A program made the translations under genes and the position numbers. 64,000 nt of DNA from Candidatus Flexifilum affinis (lineage in GTDB: Bacteria; Chloroflexota; Anaerolineae; Aggregatilineales; Phototrophicaceae), in contig JADJPJ010000084.1 of NCBI GenBank assembly GCA_016713325.1, positions 62,001 through 126,000 of the forward strand. Reading direction: 5' to 3'. This document shows, one piece after another, positions 36,201-44,740 of the stretch. The notes beneath the pieces were generated by a model. The model was not told where the DNA came from, did no database searches, and saw only the letters and a program-made list of their open reading frames with translations. The stretch's first letter is position 1. Every line of letters starts with the position of its first letter.

Positions 36201-36600
36201 GCAGATAGGCCAGCGCCAGCAGCGTTTCCCCCAGCAGGCGCAGCTTTTCCGCCAGCGGCTGGCCCCGCCCAGCTTCGAGAATGGTGCGGGCGTTTTCCAC
36301 CAGGGTCATGGTGTAGTAGGGTTGGCGTTCGGCGTCGAAGCCGTAGTCGAGGACCGTAATGATGTTCGGGTGACGCAGCCCGGCCAGCACCTGGAACTCA
36401 CGCGACAGCACGACCGCCAGGCTGTCCGAACTGCCATTGATGGAGAAGGCGCCCTGCATCTGCACGCGTTTCAACGCCACTGGGCCGCCGGTGAGCCGGT
36501 CGGTCGCGCGGTAGACGACGCCCATGCCACCTGCGCCCAGCTTTTCATGGAGCAGGTAGCGGCCATCGAGGATGAAGTCTTGTGATTGCGAGTCCAACAT
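33259..36600 (-). CDS. Ser/Thr protein kinase with AAA ATPase and TPR domains (kinase A)
   Basis: About 1,113 aa, same order as kinase B: GAGGMGVVYRATDRLTGG, VALKRV, canonical IVHRDLKPRN, VLDFGLA and GTLDYMAPELL. A linker with Pro-rich low complexity precedes the AAA domain (GGESGVGKSRLL; LLILEDLHWADESL), and TPRs fill the C-terminus (GDRYGVALCLSNLGGVA and similar). The ATG at 36600 (AAGAGA upstream) was chosen because kinase homology begins about 15 residues later. It arose by tandem duplication with kinase B, but the two have diverged strongly. Confidence 0.9.
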   Translation of the reverse strand: MLDSQSQDFILDGRYLLHEKLGAGGMGVVYRATDRLTGGPVALKRVQMQGAFSINGSSDSLAVVLSREFQVLAGLRHPNIITVLDYGFDAERQPYYTMTLVENARTILEAGRGQPLAEKLRLLGETLLALAYLHRRGIVHRDLKPRNVLVTTTGQVKVLDFGLAISGDQPSSTAGTLDYMAPELLSDSTASALSDLYAVGMITYELISGVHPFRAEDISELVRSILYKTPDLKLLSLRARNGDSSAPSSNNENTTHLSAQGRRPMLESDTPRDPPTLPVVEPLPLTDTRPILPIQPSEPDVSGLAALIGKLLQKSPALRPQSAEAAIQALQSAVEDFSIVQESKEVRESFLQMPPFTGRAVELGRLRAGLAEARAGRGSGWLIGGESGVGKSRLLDELRIHAMIEGALVLRGHGVAEGSLPFQYWREVMRRLALTTTLSDFEAGVLKAIVPDIAQLIGRAVPEPPEMTGSSAQQRLVMTIVDVFKQQGQPILLILEDLHWADESLDPLRQLLHFVTEQPWLIVGCYRTEEMPQLPERLPEMTHLPLARLDETAIAALSRAMLGTAGQKPRVIDLLNSESGGNVFFMVEIVRALAEEAGSLGAIGERTLPMSIFTEGVKTIVERRLARVPIWAQPGLNLAAIAGVHIDLKLLVTASKSTMDEWERWLTVCVNASVLQRVDDVWRFSHEKLREALIAELTPDDRAALHRVVAQAIETVYPDNAAYNERLAEQWLGAGEPKRALPSLLRTVDILINLTGEYGRALKWIAQGLALTKDQPELIETRLELIQYRGRAHGHMGALEEAHASYVEGLAAAEQPRMRIVMLNGLSRVKWQRGAFAEAKSDAERALALATAYGDREAIASSLNTLGNATYRQGDWALARRCFTNALNLYESVGDRQQVAASLTNLAILAAYEQDWTTTRRCFEQALSAFRDIGDRYGVALCLSNLGGVATYQRDWESACDFMEQGLRAFRETGNRYGEADTLAGLAAPQIMLRNFKAAWKTIHQGLALARQIGAERALTELVIRSAQVFEAQGAHTRSAALAGFAETYPAADAETVQFWLLPLLERLRAVLGVEALAAAKATYAGADLDAIVSDLLEAQVDSSTVMVAVDPL

Positions 36601-36679
36601 TCTCTTCGCAGGTCTTTCATCGATCGGCGTTGACTCTACATGACAATCGAGCCGAAAACCAACCGTTTTTTGGGGATGC

Positions 36680-36715
36680 AAAAACCCCCCGCCATGAAGC
36701 TGGCGAGGGGTTTTT
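36680..36715 (-). terminator. Intrinsic terminator of amtB
   Basis: A 15-bp stem with one mismatch: AAAAACCCCCCGCCA at 36680-36694 pairs with TGGCGAGGGGTTTTT at 36701-36715. The T-run is on the minus strand after the amtB stop at 36808; the A/T-rich arms could also work in the other direction. Confidence 0.82.
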
Positions 36716-36807
36716 CAGGATGTGAGAAAGGATTATGCCGATGTTAGCTGGTGTCGGGTGGGTAGTGGCAAACGCTGTTTGCACGCCCGCTTCACATGTT
36801 GAATGCT

Positions 36808-38268
36808 CTAGTCGCCGGCTGCCGGGGCGGTGTTGGGCTTGAGAGCCGTTCCGCCGCCAGTGATCGCCGGGGCATCATCCGGGTGGGGCAGTACATCCGG
36901 CCAGATGCTGGCGCCGTGCTCGTAGAAGTCGATGCCGATGACGTCAGCCTTCTTGTTGACGCGCAGGCGGTTGACGACCTTGAGCGCGCCGAACATCAGG
37001 ACCGAGGTAGCTGCGACCCAGACGATAGTCGAGAGGGAGCCGATGGCCTGCGTGATCAGGATGTCGGCACTGCCGCCTGCGACCAGCATGCCGCCCTTGC
37101 CGGCATGCGCGCCGAAGGTGGTCAGAACTGGCTCGGCGAACAGGCCGATGGCCACGATGCCGAAGATGCCGCATGCGCCGTGGACGGCGAAGGCGCCAAC
37201 CGCATCGTCAATCTTGAGCGATTCGATGAAATCCGCGGCCAGCAGCATGAGCACACCGCCGATCAGGCCGATGATGATGGCAGCCAATGGCGAGACAAAC
37301 GCACAGCCCGCGGTGATGGCGACCAGGCCGGCCAGTGAACCGTTCAGGCAGGTCAGCAGATCCCATTTGCCGGTGCGGAAATACTGGAAGATGATCGCCG
37401 ACATCGTGCCGGCGGCAGCGCCCAACGTGGTGTTGAGGGTGACGACGCCTATCAGCCCGCCTTGGCCGTACGCGCCGAGGGTCGAACCGGGGTTGAAGCC
37501 GTACCAGCCGAACCACAGGATCATTGTGCCGATGGTCGCCAGACCGAGGTTATGTGGACGAGGCATCTTGCCCCACACGCGGCCCGGACGGGGTCCAAGC
37601 AGGATGGCGCCGACCAGGGCGATCACGCCTCCGACAGTGTGGACGACGTTGGAACCGGCGAAGTCATAGAAACCCTGTTGTGCCAGCCAGCCGCCGCCCC
37701 AGACCCAGTGGACGACCACGGGATAGATGACCACGGCGATGACCGCGCTGTATATCAGGTCGCCGACGAAGTCGGTGCGTTCGGCCATCGCGCCGGTGGT
37801 GATGGTGCTGGCGGTGGCCGCGAAGGCGAACTGGAAGAAAAACATGGTCAGGATGCTGATGTTGTAGGGAGCGAACGTCTGGTTCATGACGTCGAGGCCG
37901 GGAGCGAACAGAGACGTGCCAAACAACCCGCTGCCATTGTCGACGCCAAAAGCGACGCCAAAGCCGACCACCCACCAGCAGATGGCCGTCAGGCCAGCGT
38001 CGATGAAGTTCTCCAGCAGGGCGTTGACGGTGCCTGTCTGGCGAATAATGCCCGTTTCCAGCATGGCAAAACCGGTTTGCATGAAGAAGACAAGGAAGCC
38101 TGTCAGCAGGACCCAGGTAGTATCAATGGAGATCTTGACAGTCATAAAGTCTTCGGCGGTCGGCAAGCCATCCTGGGCAAATGCTGAGGTAGTCCCAAGT
38201 GCCGCCAGAAGTACAGTAGAAATCGCCAAGGCAAGAAGACGTCGCCAAGCTCGGTTCGTTTTCTTCAT
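36808..38268 (-). CDS. amt: Ammonium transporter
   Basis: 486 aa, inner-membrane Amt/Mep/Rh channel with a cleavable N-terminal hydrophobic segment (LLALAISTVLLAALGTTSAF) and 11 predicted helices. The twin pore histidines are present (VVHTVGG, His 210; AVHGACG, His 362). The family signature DFAGSNVVH is intact. ATG 38268 is preceded by GGAGGGAAG. No glnK/PII gene is adjacent, which is less usual for amt loci; PII control would have to come from elsewhere. The long cytoplasmic C-tail (residues 435-486) could bind a regulator. Confidence 0.95.
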   Translation of the reverse strand: MKKTNRAWRRLLALAISTVLLAALGTTSAFAQDGLPTAEDFMTVKISIDTTWVLLTGFLVFFMQTGFAMLETGIIRQTGTVNALLENFIDAGLTAICWWVVGFGVAFGVDNGSGLFGTSLFAPGLDVMNQTFAPYNISILTMFFFQFAFAATASTITTGAMAERTDFVGDLIYSAVIAVVIYPVVVHWVWGGGWLAQQGFYDFAGSNVVHTVGGVIALVGAILLGPRPGRVWGKMPRPHNLGLATIGTMILWFGWYGFNPGSTLGAYGQGGLIGVVTLNTTLGAAAGTMSAIIFQYFRTGKWDLLTCLNGSLAGLVAITAGCAFVSPLAAIIIGLIGGVLMLLAADFIESLKIDDAVGAFAVHGACGIFGIVAIGLFAEPVLTTFGAHAGKGGMLVAGGSADILITQAIGSLSTIVWVAATSVLMFGALKVVNRLRVNKKADVIGIDFYEHGASIWPDVLPHPDDAPAITGGGTALKPNTAPAAGD

Positions 38269-38569
38269 GTCTTCCCTCCAAATAGTGGATCTTGACGAAA
38301 CAGCTCGTCAACGGACCGCACTGTCATGCTGTATGGTGAGAAGATACAAGACGGAGCAGGCTTAAGTGACAGTCAATGTGACGAATTCTGTCGGCATTTT
38401 CCGTCTATTTGTGACATCTCCATCACAGTCGTGGCAATATGCATAAACTCTCCCGTGCTCGTGATCGGCGGAAAAACCCCGTGAATGCTATGAATGCAGT
38501 AAATTGCACAGTGCAATCTGTACAATCTGTATCGCAAACGCACAAGGCTTTATCAGGGCTTCATCAAAG

Positions 38570-38896
38570 TCACGTCAAGCCGAATACCGCCCGGTAGATC
38601 AGGAAGAAGGCCATGCCCAGGACGATGGTCAGCAGCAGGTTGCGGGTGCGCCAGGCCAGCAGCGCGCTGACCACACCGGCGACCAGATAGCTGTTTTGCA
38701 GGCTTATGGAGAGCGTTTCGCCGTCTGGGAAGAGCATGGCCGGCACAATGATCGCCGACAACACTGCCGGCGGAACATAGCGCAGTGCCTTGAAGACGCG
38801 TTCCGGCATGGGCAGCCGGCCGACCAGCGCCATTGTTCCGTAGCGAACGCCGAATGTGACGACCATCATGCCGAAGATCAGCAGCCATTCGTTCAT
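38570..38896 (-). CDS. azlD: AzlD-family branched-chain amino acid exporter subunit
   Basis: 108 aa with about four hydrophobic helices ([37 protein letters not shown]), the normal size of the small subunit of AzlCD exporters. The ATG overlaps the azlC stop by 4 bases (ATGA), so the two are translationally coupled. Together with AzlC it likely exports branched-chain amino acids or related compounds. Confidence 0.9.
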   Translation of the reverse strand: MNEWLLIFGMMVVTFGVRYGTMALVGRLPMPERVFKALRYVPPAVLSAIIVPAMLFPDGETLSISLQNSYLVAGVVSALLAWRTRNLLLTIVLGMAFFLIYRAVFGLT

Positions 38897-39699
38897 GGGA
38901 GGACCCTCTCTTCAACCTCACCCCCTGGCCCCCTCATGTGACTATGAACCTCACCCCCACTCGCTTCGCTCGTCTCCCCTTCTCCATTTGGAGAGGGGGC
39001 AAGGGGGTGAGGTTGACGGGACTCGACAATCACACCGGCGGTCACTCCGGCGAGCGCTGCCAGGATCAGCCCGAACTTGTAGGGCAGAGGGTTGGCGACG
39101 ACGGCCACGGCCGCGGCGACCACGACGGCGGCCAGCATGGGGCGGTTGACGATCAGCGGGACAACCATGGCGGTGAAGGTGACCACCAGGGCGAAATCCA
39201 GTCCCCAGCGCGTCGGGTCCGGGATGGCGCTGCCGGCGATGATGCCGACGCCTGTCCAGATCTGCCAGTTCACATACATGAATATGGCAGAGCCGAGATA
39301 GAACCAATGCTTATAGCGCGGATCATCCGGTTCGTTGTAGCGGTTGGCGACGACGACGAACGACTCGTCGGTCAGCCAGAAGGCCAGGGGGAGCAGCCAG
39401 CGCTGCGATAGATGGCGCACGTGCGGCGCCAGCGTCGCCGAATACAGGGCGTGGCGCAGGTTGATGACGAAGGTGGTCAGCACGATCACCGGCAGCGCTG
39501 CGCCCGATCCATACAGCGTGGTCGCGATGAACTGCGCCGAACCGGCGAAGACGAACAGCGACATCCCCTGTGCCGCCGCCGGCGAGAATCCATTCGACAC
39601 GGCCAGCGCCCCGAAAATGATGCCAAACGGGATGGCGCCCACTTCCACCGGGATGGTCGCGCGCATCCCGGCGATAAACTCCTGACGCGGTGTCGTCAT
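38893..39699 (-). CDS. azlC: AzlC-family exporter subunit with repeat-encoded tail
   Basis: 268 aa. The N-terminal two thirds match AzlC ([51 protein letters not shown]). After VIVESRQ, about residue 230, the sequence becomes [17 protein letters not shown] and more hydrophilic residues. These are the translation of the palindromic repeat at 38947-39014 and a second copy of its arm. The family normally ends at about 230-240 aa, so the repeat has added about 40 residues without breaking coupling to azlD. The start overlaps the upstream gene by 4 bases (ATGA). Confidence 0.9.
   Translation of the reverse strand: MTTPRQEFIAGMRATIPVEVGAIPFGIIFGALAVSNGFSPAAAQGMSLFVFAGSAQFIATTLYGSGAALPVIVLTTFVINLRHALYSATLAPHVRHLSQRWLLPLAFWLTDESFVVVANRYNEPDDPRYKHWFYLGSAIFMYVNWQIWTGVGIIAGSAIPDPTRWGLDFALVVTFTAMVVPLIVNRPMLAAVVVAAAVAVVANPLPYKFGLILAALAGVTAGVIVESRQPHPLAPSPNGEGETSEASGGEVHSHMRGPGGEVEERVLP
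38947..39014 (+). repeat. Palindromic element (AACCTCACCCC family), inside azlC
   Basis: Outer arms AACCTCACCCCC and GGGGGTGAGGTT, with an inner TCTCCATTTGGAGA hairpin. The same family is complete at 59271-59335 and 63547-63628, and partial at 43422-43526, 57924-57967 and 61424-61525. This copy lies inside coding sequence. Confidence 0.85.
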
Positions 39700-40277
39700 G
39701 CCTCATCCGTCTTGTCGTATGGCCTGTCGTAGGGGTACAGGAAGGCGCCGGGGAAATCCTCTCCGACCTTCTTGCGCTTGCCGCTCCAGGACTCGATGTC
39801 GACGCAGAAGACCGAGGTGCGCGCCAGTTCGTCGGGCATGATCGGGCGGTAGTCGCGGCCCGGTTTCAGGTGTGGGAAGTACTTGTCGAGCAGAAGCTGG
39901 AGCGCTCGCTCCGCGTCTTCACCTTCGATGACTCGGCCGCGTCCGAAGACGACCACGCTGGAATACTCGACGCTGAACTCCAGGGCTTCGTCTGCCGGGA
40001 GCAGTCGCCCCATCTGGGTCGCCGTGAAGCTCACATGTTCGTCGCCTTCGACGTTGGCGCGGGTTCGTCCGACGCGGGCGGTGTGTGTGTAGAGGGCATG
40101 GCGGGCAGCATCATAGACGAACAGGTTGGAATTGACGAAGGGCTGCCCATCGTACACAGTCGCCAAAACGCCCATCGGTGCGCTGTTGAGAAATTCCTCA
40201 ATCCACGCCTCATCCTGGACGGCGCGATCGCTGCGACGGACGGCATTGACAGGCAGCGCCGCATAGTCTTTTGCCAT
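39696..40277 (-). CDS. Pyridoxamine 5'-phosphate oxidase-related flavin-binding protein
   Basis: 193 aa, split-barrel FMN-binding fold of the PNPOx-like family: [53 protein letters not shown] and [12 protein letters not shown]. Such proteins bind FMN, heme or F420; the cofactor and substrate are unknown. ATG 40277 has GGGAG 10 bases upstream; the longer ORF adds 17 residues without support. The stop overlaps the azlC start (ATGA), so it heads a three-gene operon with azlC and azlD. Confidence 0.87.
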   Translation of the reverse strand: MAKDYAALPVNAVRRSDRAVQDEAWIEEFLNSAPMGVLATVYDGQPFVNSNLFVYDAARHALYTHTARVGRTRANVEGDEHVSFTATQMGRLLPADEALEFSVEYSSVVVFGRGRVIEGEDAERALQLLLDKYFPHLKPGRDYRPIMPDELARTSVFCVDIESWSGKRKKVGEDFPGAFLYPYDRPYDKTDEA

Positions 40278-40602
40278 GCTAAAGAACTCCCAGACAGTTT
40301 GTGTGTTATATCCAAAGAGACTATACATGCTTTCCAGTTGATGGTAGTGTCGCGTATAACCATTGCTCGGAGATAGACCAATGGATTGCGATGGACTTCC
40401 GCCGTGAATGGTTATCGGGGGGTCAGAAGTCTCGGGGATTGCCCAACGGGCTGCCCTGTCAATGGCAGGGTATTCGCTTCAAAGTCGATCGTGAGATCAT
40501 GTGGGCGCTACACCGCAGGGGCGCATCTCGATGCGTCCGACGTGACGCGCGGTTCACGAACCGCCTCTGCCACCGGCGATTTGAAGCGATGAGCCAGGGC
40601 GA

Positions 40603-40632
40603 TTGCCAACCGGTCTGACTCTGCGATAGAAT
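40603..40632 (+). promoter_or_regulatory. Promoter of a probably leaderless GNAT gene
   Basis: TTGCCA (40603-40608), 18-base spacer, TAGAAT (40627-40632). The ATG at 40641 is 8 bases after the -10 box, where transcription should begin, and no ribosome site is present. The rest of the divergent 40278-40640 spacer holds only short hairpins such as CCCTGTCAATGGCAGGG. Confidence 0.55.
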
Positions 40633-40640
40633 GATGATTG

Positions 40641-41657
40641 ATGGTGCGAACATTTGAGCCGACGAACATACACGCTGCCAAACTCGTCGATCTGCCGCTG
40701 GTCAGGCGGCTGACGGAAAACGGGATCATCCTGGACAGCGAACTCATCTGCACACGCGAGGCCATGGATACGCCCAATGTGTTGTTGTCCAGCATTCTGC
40801 CCCAACGGGGAGTGTACACGCTGGTGGGGCGGTCCGGACGGGACAAAGTGGTCGGGCAGTTCCGACTGCGAACCGATCACCCGCTGGCGCAGATGATTTT
40901 TGTCGCGCCTGCTCCTCAGGATGAGGTGCACAGCAGCTCCTGGCTGCATCTGCTGGACGCCGTCGCCGCTGAGGCGGGCAAGCGGGGTGCCCACATGCTG
41001 ATGGCCGAGGTCGATGAAGACAGCTCGCTCTTCACCACCCTGCGCACGGCCAACTTCGCCGTCTACGCACGGCAGGAGTTGTGGCGCTGGAATGGCGACT
41101 TCGACCGACTGTCGGCCGAACGCGTGCTGCTGACCGATGCCAAAGATGAGGACCCTGCCGAGATCCACTCCCTGTACAGCTCGGTGGTGCCGCCGCTGAT
41201 TCAGCCGGTCGCCGCTCCGTCGGAGGATGCTTCCGGCTGGGTGTACCGCCGTGATGGTCGGCTGCGGGCCTATATCGCCTATGCTGAGGGACGCTGCGGC
41301 GCGTACATCATGCCCTATGTCCATCCCGACATCGTAGGGCGTGAAGCCGAAGCGCTGCTGAGCTCGGTGCTGGCGCGGGCGAAAGCGGATCGTCAGCCGG
41401 TCTTCCTGTGTCTGCGGCGTTATCAGGAATGGCTGGAGACGGCCCTGGAGACGATCGGCTTTGAGCCGTTCAAGGATCAGGCGGTCATGGTGCGGCATAT
41501 CGCAGCCGGCGTTCGGCATGCGCAGTTTGTACAATCTGGCTTGGCGCTGGAGGCTATTTCCCAGGCAGTGCGCCCGCCGAGCCGTTCAAAAATGATTCCC
41601 ATGCCTTCAGGAGAACTGCCAAGGACTGTATGGAACGACGTATTACGGACGATATAG
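40641..41657 (+). CDS. GNAT-like acetyltransferase-fold protein
   Basis: 338 aa, no signal peptide. Two weak GNAT-like halves: QFRLRTDHPLAQMIFVAP with AEVDEDSSLFTTLRTANFAV, and later YIAYAEGRCGAYIMPYVHP with FLCLRRYQEWLETALETIGF. These resemble acetyltransferase beta-strand/helix patterns, but no clear acetyl-CoA loop (Q/RxxGxG/A) is seen. The 3' end overlaps the next gene by 28 bases, so the two are probably one operon. Function unknown; this fold assignment is moderate. Confidence 0.78.
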   Translation: MVRTFEPTNIHAAKLVDLPLVRRLTENGIILDSELICTREAMDTPNVLLSSILPQRGVYTLVGRSGRDKVVGQFRLRTDHPLAQMIFVAPAPQDEVHSSSWLHLLDAVAAEAGKRGAHMLMAEVDEDSSLFTTLRTANFAVYARQELWRWNGDFDRLSAERVLLTDAKDEDPAEIHSLYSSVVPPLIQPVAAPSEDASGWVYRRDGRLRAYIAYAEGRCGAYIMPYVHPDIVGREAEALLSSVLARAKADRQPVFLCLRRYQEWLETALETIGFEPFKDQAVMVRHIAAGVRHAQFVQSGLALEAISQAVRPPSRSKMIPMPSGELPRTVWNDVLRTI

Positions 41658-43291
41658 ACGAGCTCAAACGGGTTCTGCCGCCGCACCTCAACGCGCGGTT
41701 GGACGACATCGCCAATACGGATGATCTGCTGGAAATCGTTCTCGACCTGGGGCGAATCCCCACCGCGCGCTACACCACAGGCGAAATTCCCCTTTCTCAA
41801 GACGAAGTCACACGGCCGGAACTGGACCGCATTGTCGCCAGCATTGGCGTCTTTGACGCCGACAATCGCGCGGGCATGGAGCGCACCCTGCACCGCATCA
41901 GCGCGATTCGCAACCGCCGCGGCGAGGTGGTAGGTCTGACCTGCCGCGTGGGCCGCGCGGTGTACGGCACGATCGACATCATCCAGGATTTGATCGAGAG
42001 TGGCCAGAGCGTTTTGCTGTTGGGTCCGCCCGGCGTCGGCAAGACGACCACCCTGCGAGAAGCGGCGCGGGTGCTGGCCGAGAGCAAGCGCGTGATCATC
42101 GTAGACACCTCGAACGAGATCGGCGGAGATGGCGATGTGCCGCACCCGGCCGTCGGCAAGGCGCGCCGGATGCAGGTCTCGCACCCGGAGCGTCAGCATG
42201 AGGTCATGATCGAGGCGGTGGAGAACCACAACCCGGAAGTGATCGTCATCGACGAGATCGGTCGCGAACTGGAAGCGATGGCGGCGCGCACCATTGCCGA
42301 GCGCGGCGTGCAGTTGATCGGCACGGCGCACGGCAACGCGCTGGACAACCTGCTGCTCAACCCGACCCTGTCCGATCTGATTGGCGGCATCCAGGCGGTG
42401 ACCCTCTCCGACGAGGAAGCCCGGCGGCGCGGCACGCAGAAGACGGTGCTGGAGCGACGCGCTCCCCCGACCTTCGACGTGCTGATCGAACTGCAAACCC
42501 GCGACCGCATGACCATCCACGAGGATGTCGCGGCGGCGGTGGACGCGGTGCTGCGCGAGAAGGCGCTGCAAGTCGAGATTCGCTATCGCAACGAACACGG
42601 CGAGGTGATTGTCGAGACGCCGCAGCCGGAGATCCGCTCGATCAGTGAGCGCAACGTGCGCGGTGAGCGCGGCGAGCGCAGCGAACGCCCCGAGGCGTCG
42701 CCGGAGCGCCCGCGGCGCGGCGAGCGGACCGCGCGTGGTGAGCGGCGTCATACCGAAGAAGAGTCCAACGGCGCGCGCGGGCACAGTGCGGCCAGCGACC
42801 CTGGCGGCGCCAGTTTGCAGCCCACCACCGTCTATGCTTACGGGGTGGCGCGCAACCGGCTTCAGCAGTCGGCGCGGCGGCTGAATCTGCCCCTGAACGT
42901 GACCGACGACATTGGCGACTCGGACGCCATCGTCACCATCAAGAACTATTACCGGCGGCGGCCCAAACTCATCGTTGATGCCGAGCGCCGCGGCACACCC
43001 ATCTACGTCCTGCGCGCCAACACTGTCACCCAGATGGAGAACTTTCTCCTCGACCTGTTCCAGCAGGGAGGTCTGGAGGATCCCGACGGCCCTTTTGGCG
43101 AGGCGATTCGTGAGGCGGAACAGGCGATCTTGCAGGTGCGCGCCGGGTTGACCCACTATGTCGATCTGCCGCCGCGCCCGCCGATGGTCCGCCGCCGCCA
43201 GCACGAACTGGCGCACCGCGCGCGCCTCGACTCAGAGAGCTTCGGCATCGAGCCGGAACGCTACGTGCGCATCGCCCGGAGCACGTTGTAG
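41630..43291 (+). CDS. R3H-domain AAA ATPase (SpoIIIAA/Ycf45-like)
   Basis: 553 aa. An N-terminal region precedes an AAA/RecA-like ATPase domain with Walker A GPPGVGKTT and Walker B EVIVIDEIGRE, and QLIGTAHGNALDNLLLNP, as in SpoIIIAA and the plastid Ycf45 group. A low-complexity Arg/Glu-rich linker (GERGERSERPEASPERPRRG) follows. Next is a region with DDIGDSDAIVTIKNYYRRRP, and at the C-terminus HRARLDSESFGIEPERYVRI, an R3H nucleic-acid-binding domain. Its biological role in non-sporulating bacteria is unknown; single-stranded nucleic acid binding is likely. Confidence 0.9.
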   Translation: MERRITDDIDELKRVLPPHLNARLDDIANTDDLLEIVLDLGRIPTARYTTGEIPLSQDEVTRPELDRIVASIGVFDADNRAGMERTLHRISAIRNRRGEVVGLTCRVGRAVYGTIDIIQDLIESGQSVLLLGPPGVGKTTTLREAARVLAESKRVIIVDTSNEIGGDGDVPHPAVGKARRMQVSHPERQHEVMIEAVENHNPEVIVIDEIGRELEAMAARTIAERGVQLIGTAHGNALDNLLLNPTLSDLIGGIQAVTLSDEEARRRGTQKTVLERRAPPTFDVLIELQTRDRMTIHEDVAAAVDAVLREKALQVEIRYRNEHGEVIVETPQPEIRSISERNVRGERGERSERPEASPERPRRGERTARGERRHTEEESNGARGHSAASDPGGASLQPTTVYAYGVARNRLQQSARRLNLPLNVTDDIGDSDAIVTIKNYYRRRPKLIVDAERRGTPIYVLRANTVTQMENFLLDLFQQGGLEDPDGPFGEAIREAEQAILQVRAGLTHYVDLPPRPPMVRRRQHELAHRARLDSESFGIEPERYVRIARSTL

Positions 43292-43421
43292 ACCCTCAGC
43301 CCCTGATCTGACAGGGGTAGGTTTTCAACGGATCGATGAATAGACAGGTGGCATAGGGACGCGATTTTTGTGGGCCGACGCAGGGTTTGGCCAATAAATG
43401 ACGACATCAGGTTGAGTTCTG

Positions 43422-43526
43422 CCCCTCTCCCGTGGCCACGGGAGAGGGGTGGCTCGCATTTGCCGGCAACTTGCCTGGAGTCACTCCGGCGGTTCTCCCC
43501 CTCTCCCGCTTCAGCGGGAGAGGGGG
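43422..43526 (+). repeat. Two GGGAGAGG palindromes in the convergent spacer
   Basis: 43422-43449 is a perfect 28-base palindrome (CCCCTCTCCCGTGG / CCACGGGAGAGGGG). 43497-43526 pairs CCCCCTCTCCCGCT with AGCGGGAGAGGGGG. They belong to the inner-core type of the AACCTCACCCC family. Bases 43292-43814 contain no other supportable feature apart from a weak hairpin at 43300-43317 (CCCCTG / CAGGGG) after the R3H gene, which could act as a terminator. Confidence 0.8.
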
Positions 43527-43814
43527 TTGGGGGGTGAGGGTCTCTCGAGATCCTGATGGGACCTTCACACAACCCTATGTCGTCTGTACTGCGCCAACCC
43601 TACGGCGCGTGATACTTCTCGCGTCCATCACGTCCGACGCCAAGAAAGGCGTCCCTACCACCAGGGCATCATTCACGTCGACCATAAAAACCCTAACCCT
43701 ATCAACATCTCCCGCTCCTCTCCCGCAAACGCGACAGAGGGAGCGTTTGTCAGCAGGGCGACCCGGCGGGTCGTCCACCACGATCATGAGCGACTCGGCG
43801 TAACCCGTTTCCGC

Positions 43815-44489
43815 TCAGCGCCCTGGCTTCGCTTTGCGTTCGATCAGCTCACCGTCATCGCCGAGAACGACATCGCCCAGTACCACATCGCCCCCGTCGG
43901 CCTCGTCGGCGGGCAATTCGAGTTCGGATGTTCGTGACCATGTGGCCTGGGGGCTTTCGTCAATTGACCCGGAGTCGCCGCGAAGCCATTCCGCGGAGAG
44001 AATCTTCTTCTGATTTGGCGCGTAATAGATGCGATACGGGTCGTGGTTCTTGAAGGTCAGGAACTCTTTCTTGCTGACCTTGAACCTTACATCGTCGATC
44101 CTCAAAAAATAGGTTGTTTTGTTGTTGCTGGAGCGTGTATCGAGCCGGACTCGCCCTTCGACCTCGCGCAAGTTTGACTGTAGGTCTTTCGTGATTCGAG
44201 AGCGGCTGACGGCGACCGCGATGAGCCCGGCCATGAAACTCAGCGCCGCCAGTCCGTTGAGGGCCAGCCCTACACTCCCGCTGACGCGCACGAGGAAGAA
44301 GGTGAACACAAACGCCAGGATTCCCAGGATGACGGCCCACACGACATGGTCGCGCTGCCGTTGGAGCAGTTGCGCGGATTGCCGCTCACTCCACGCACCC
44401 GCCATGTTGGCCGCCAGGTCGGACTCGTCGAAGCGGAGCGCCGCCATCAGGAGGTCTTCGTACTTTTTGGGCTTTGAGTCCTGCGCCAC
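43815..44489 (-). CDS. Two-TM protein, intact copy of a tandem duplicate
   Basis: 224 aa. An N-terminal soluble helix region (KKYEDLLMAALRFDESDLAA) is followed by two adjacent membrane helices (AVILGILAFVFTFFLVRV and LALNGLAALSFMAGLIAVAV), then a C-terminal beta-rich domain (TTYFLRIDDVRFKVSKKEFL). It ends in an acidic/basic tail. I do not recognise the family. The GTG at 44489 was chosen because it is conserved in the second copy and has AAGGA upstream; the ATG at 44519 is not conserved. Confidence 0.78.
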   Translation of the reverse strand: MAQDSKPKKYEDLLMAALRFDESDLAANMAGAWSERQSAQLLQRQRDHVVWAVILGILAFVFTFFLVRVSGSVGLALNGLAALSFMAGLIAVAVSRSRITKDLQSNLREVEGRVRLDTRSSNNKTTYFLRIDDVRFKVSKKEFLTFKNHDPYRIYYAPNQKKILSAEWLRGDSGSIDESPQATWSRTSELELPADEADGGDVVLGDVVLGDDGELIERKAKPGR

Positions 44490-44570
44490 GTCCCTGATCC
44501 TTCTCACAATCCCGCACATCCGTTGCTATAGGATACGCAGAATGGGCCGGCCAGGTTCCCGACGAACGTC

Positions 44571-44740
44571 TCAGAACCATCTGAAATACTGAACTGTCTC
44601 CTCGTCCTGTTCAAACCCGACCGACTCATAAAGCACGTTGGATGCATTGTTCCCGCTCACGGAATCGATGCGGGCGATCGCATAGCCGATCTGCTGCATC
44701 TTGAGCAACGCGGTCAGCAGAATCGCCCTGCCGATCCCGC
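44571..44740 (-). pseudogene. C-terminal fragment of a duplicated acetyltransferase
   Basis: 170 bases nearly identical to the last part of the acetyltransferase at 45504-46373 (offset 933). It encodes the end ASNVLYESVGFEQDEETVQY-FRWF. It has no 5' part, and the sequence joins directly to the end of the second two-TM copy at 44741, which marks the duplication junction. Confidence 0.9.

Noticed and set aside
33133..36585. Open frame of 1,150 codons on the plus strand
   Set aside because: It is antisense to the kinase A gene and shows only Gln/Arg/His-rich shadow sequence; kinase, AAA and TPR motifs are all on the minus strand.
38270..38400. PII (glnK) gene or nitrogen-control site next to amt
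   Set aside because: No glnK frame is present on either side, and no convincing NtrC or sigma-54 site can be seen upstream.
42193..43216. Minus-strand open frame overlapping the R3H ATPase gene
   Set aside because: The plus strand carries Walker A/B and R3H motifs; the minus frame is a GC-rich shadow.
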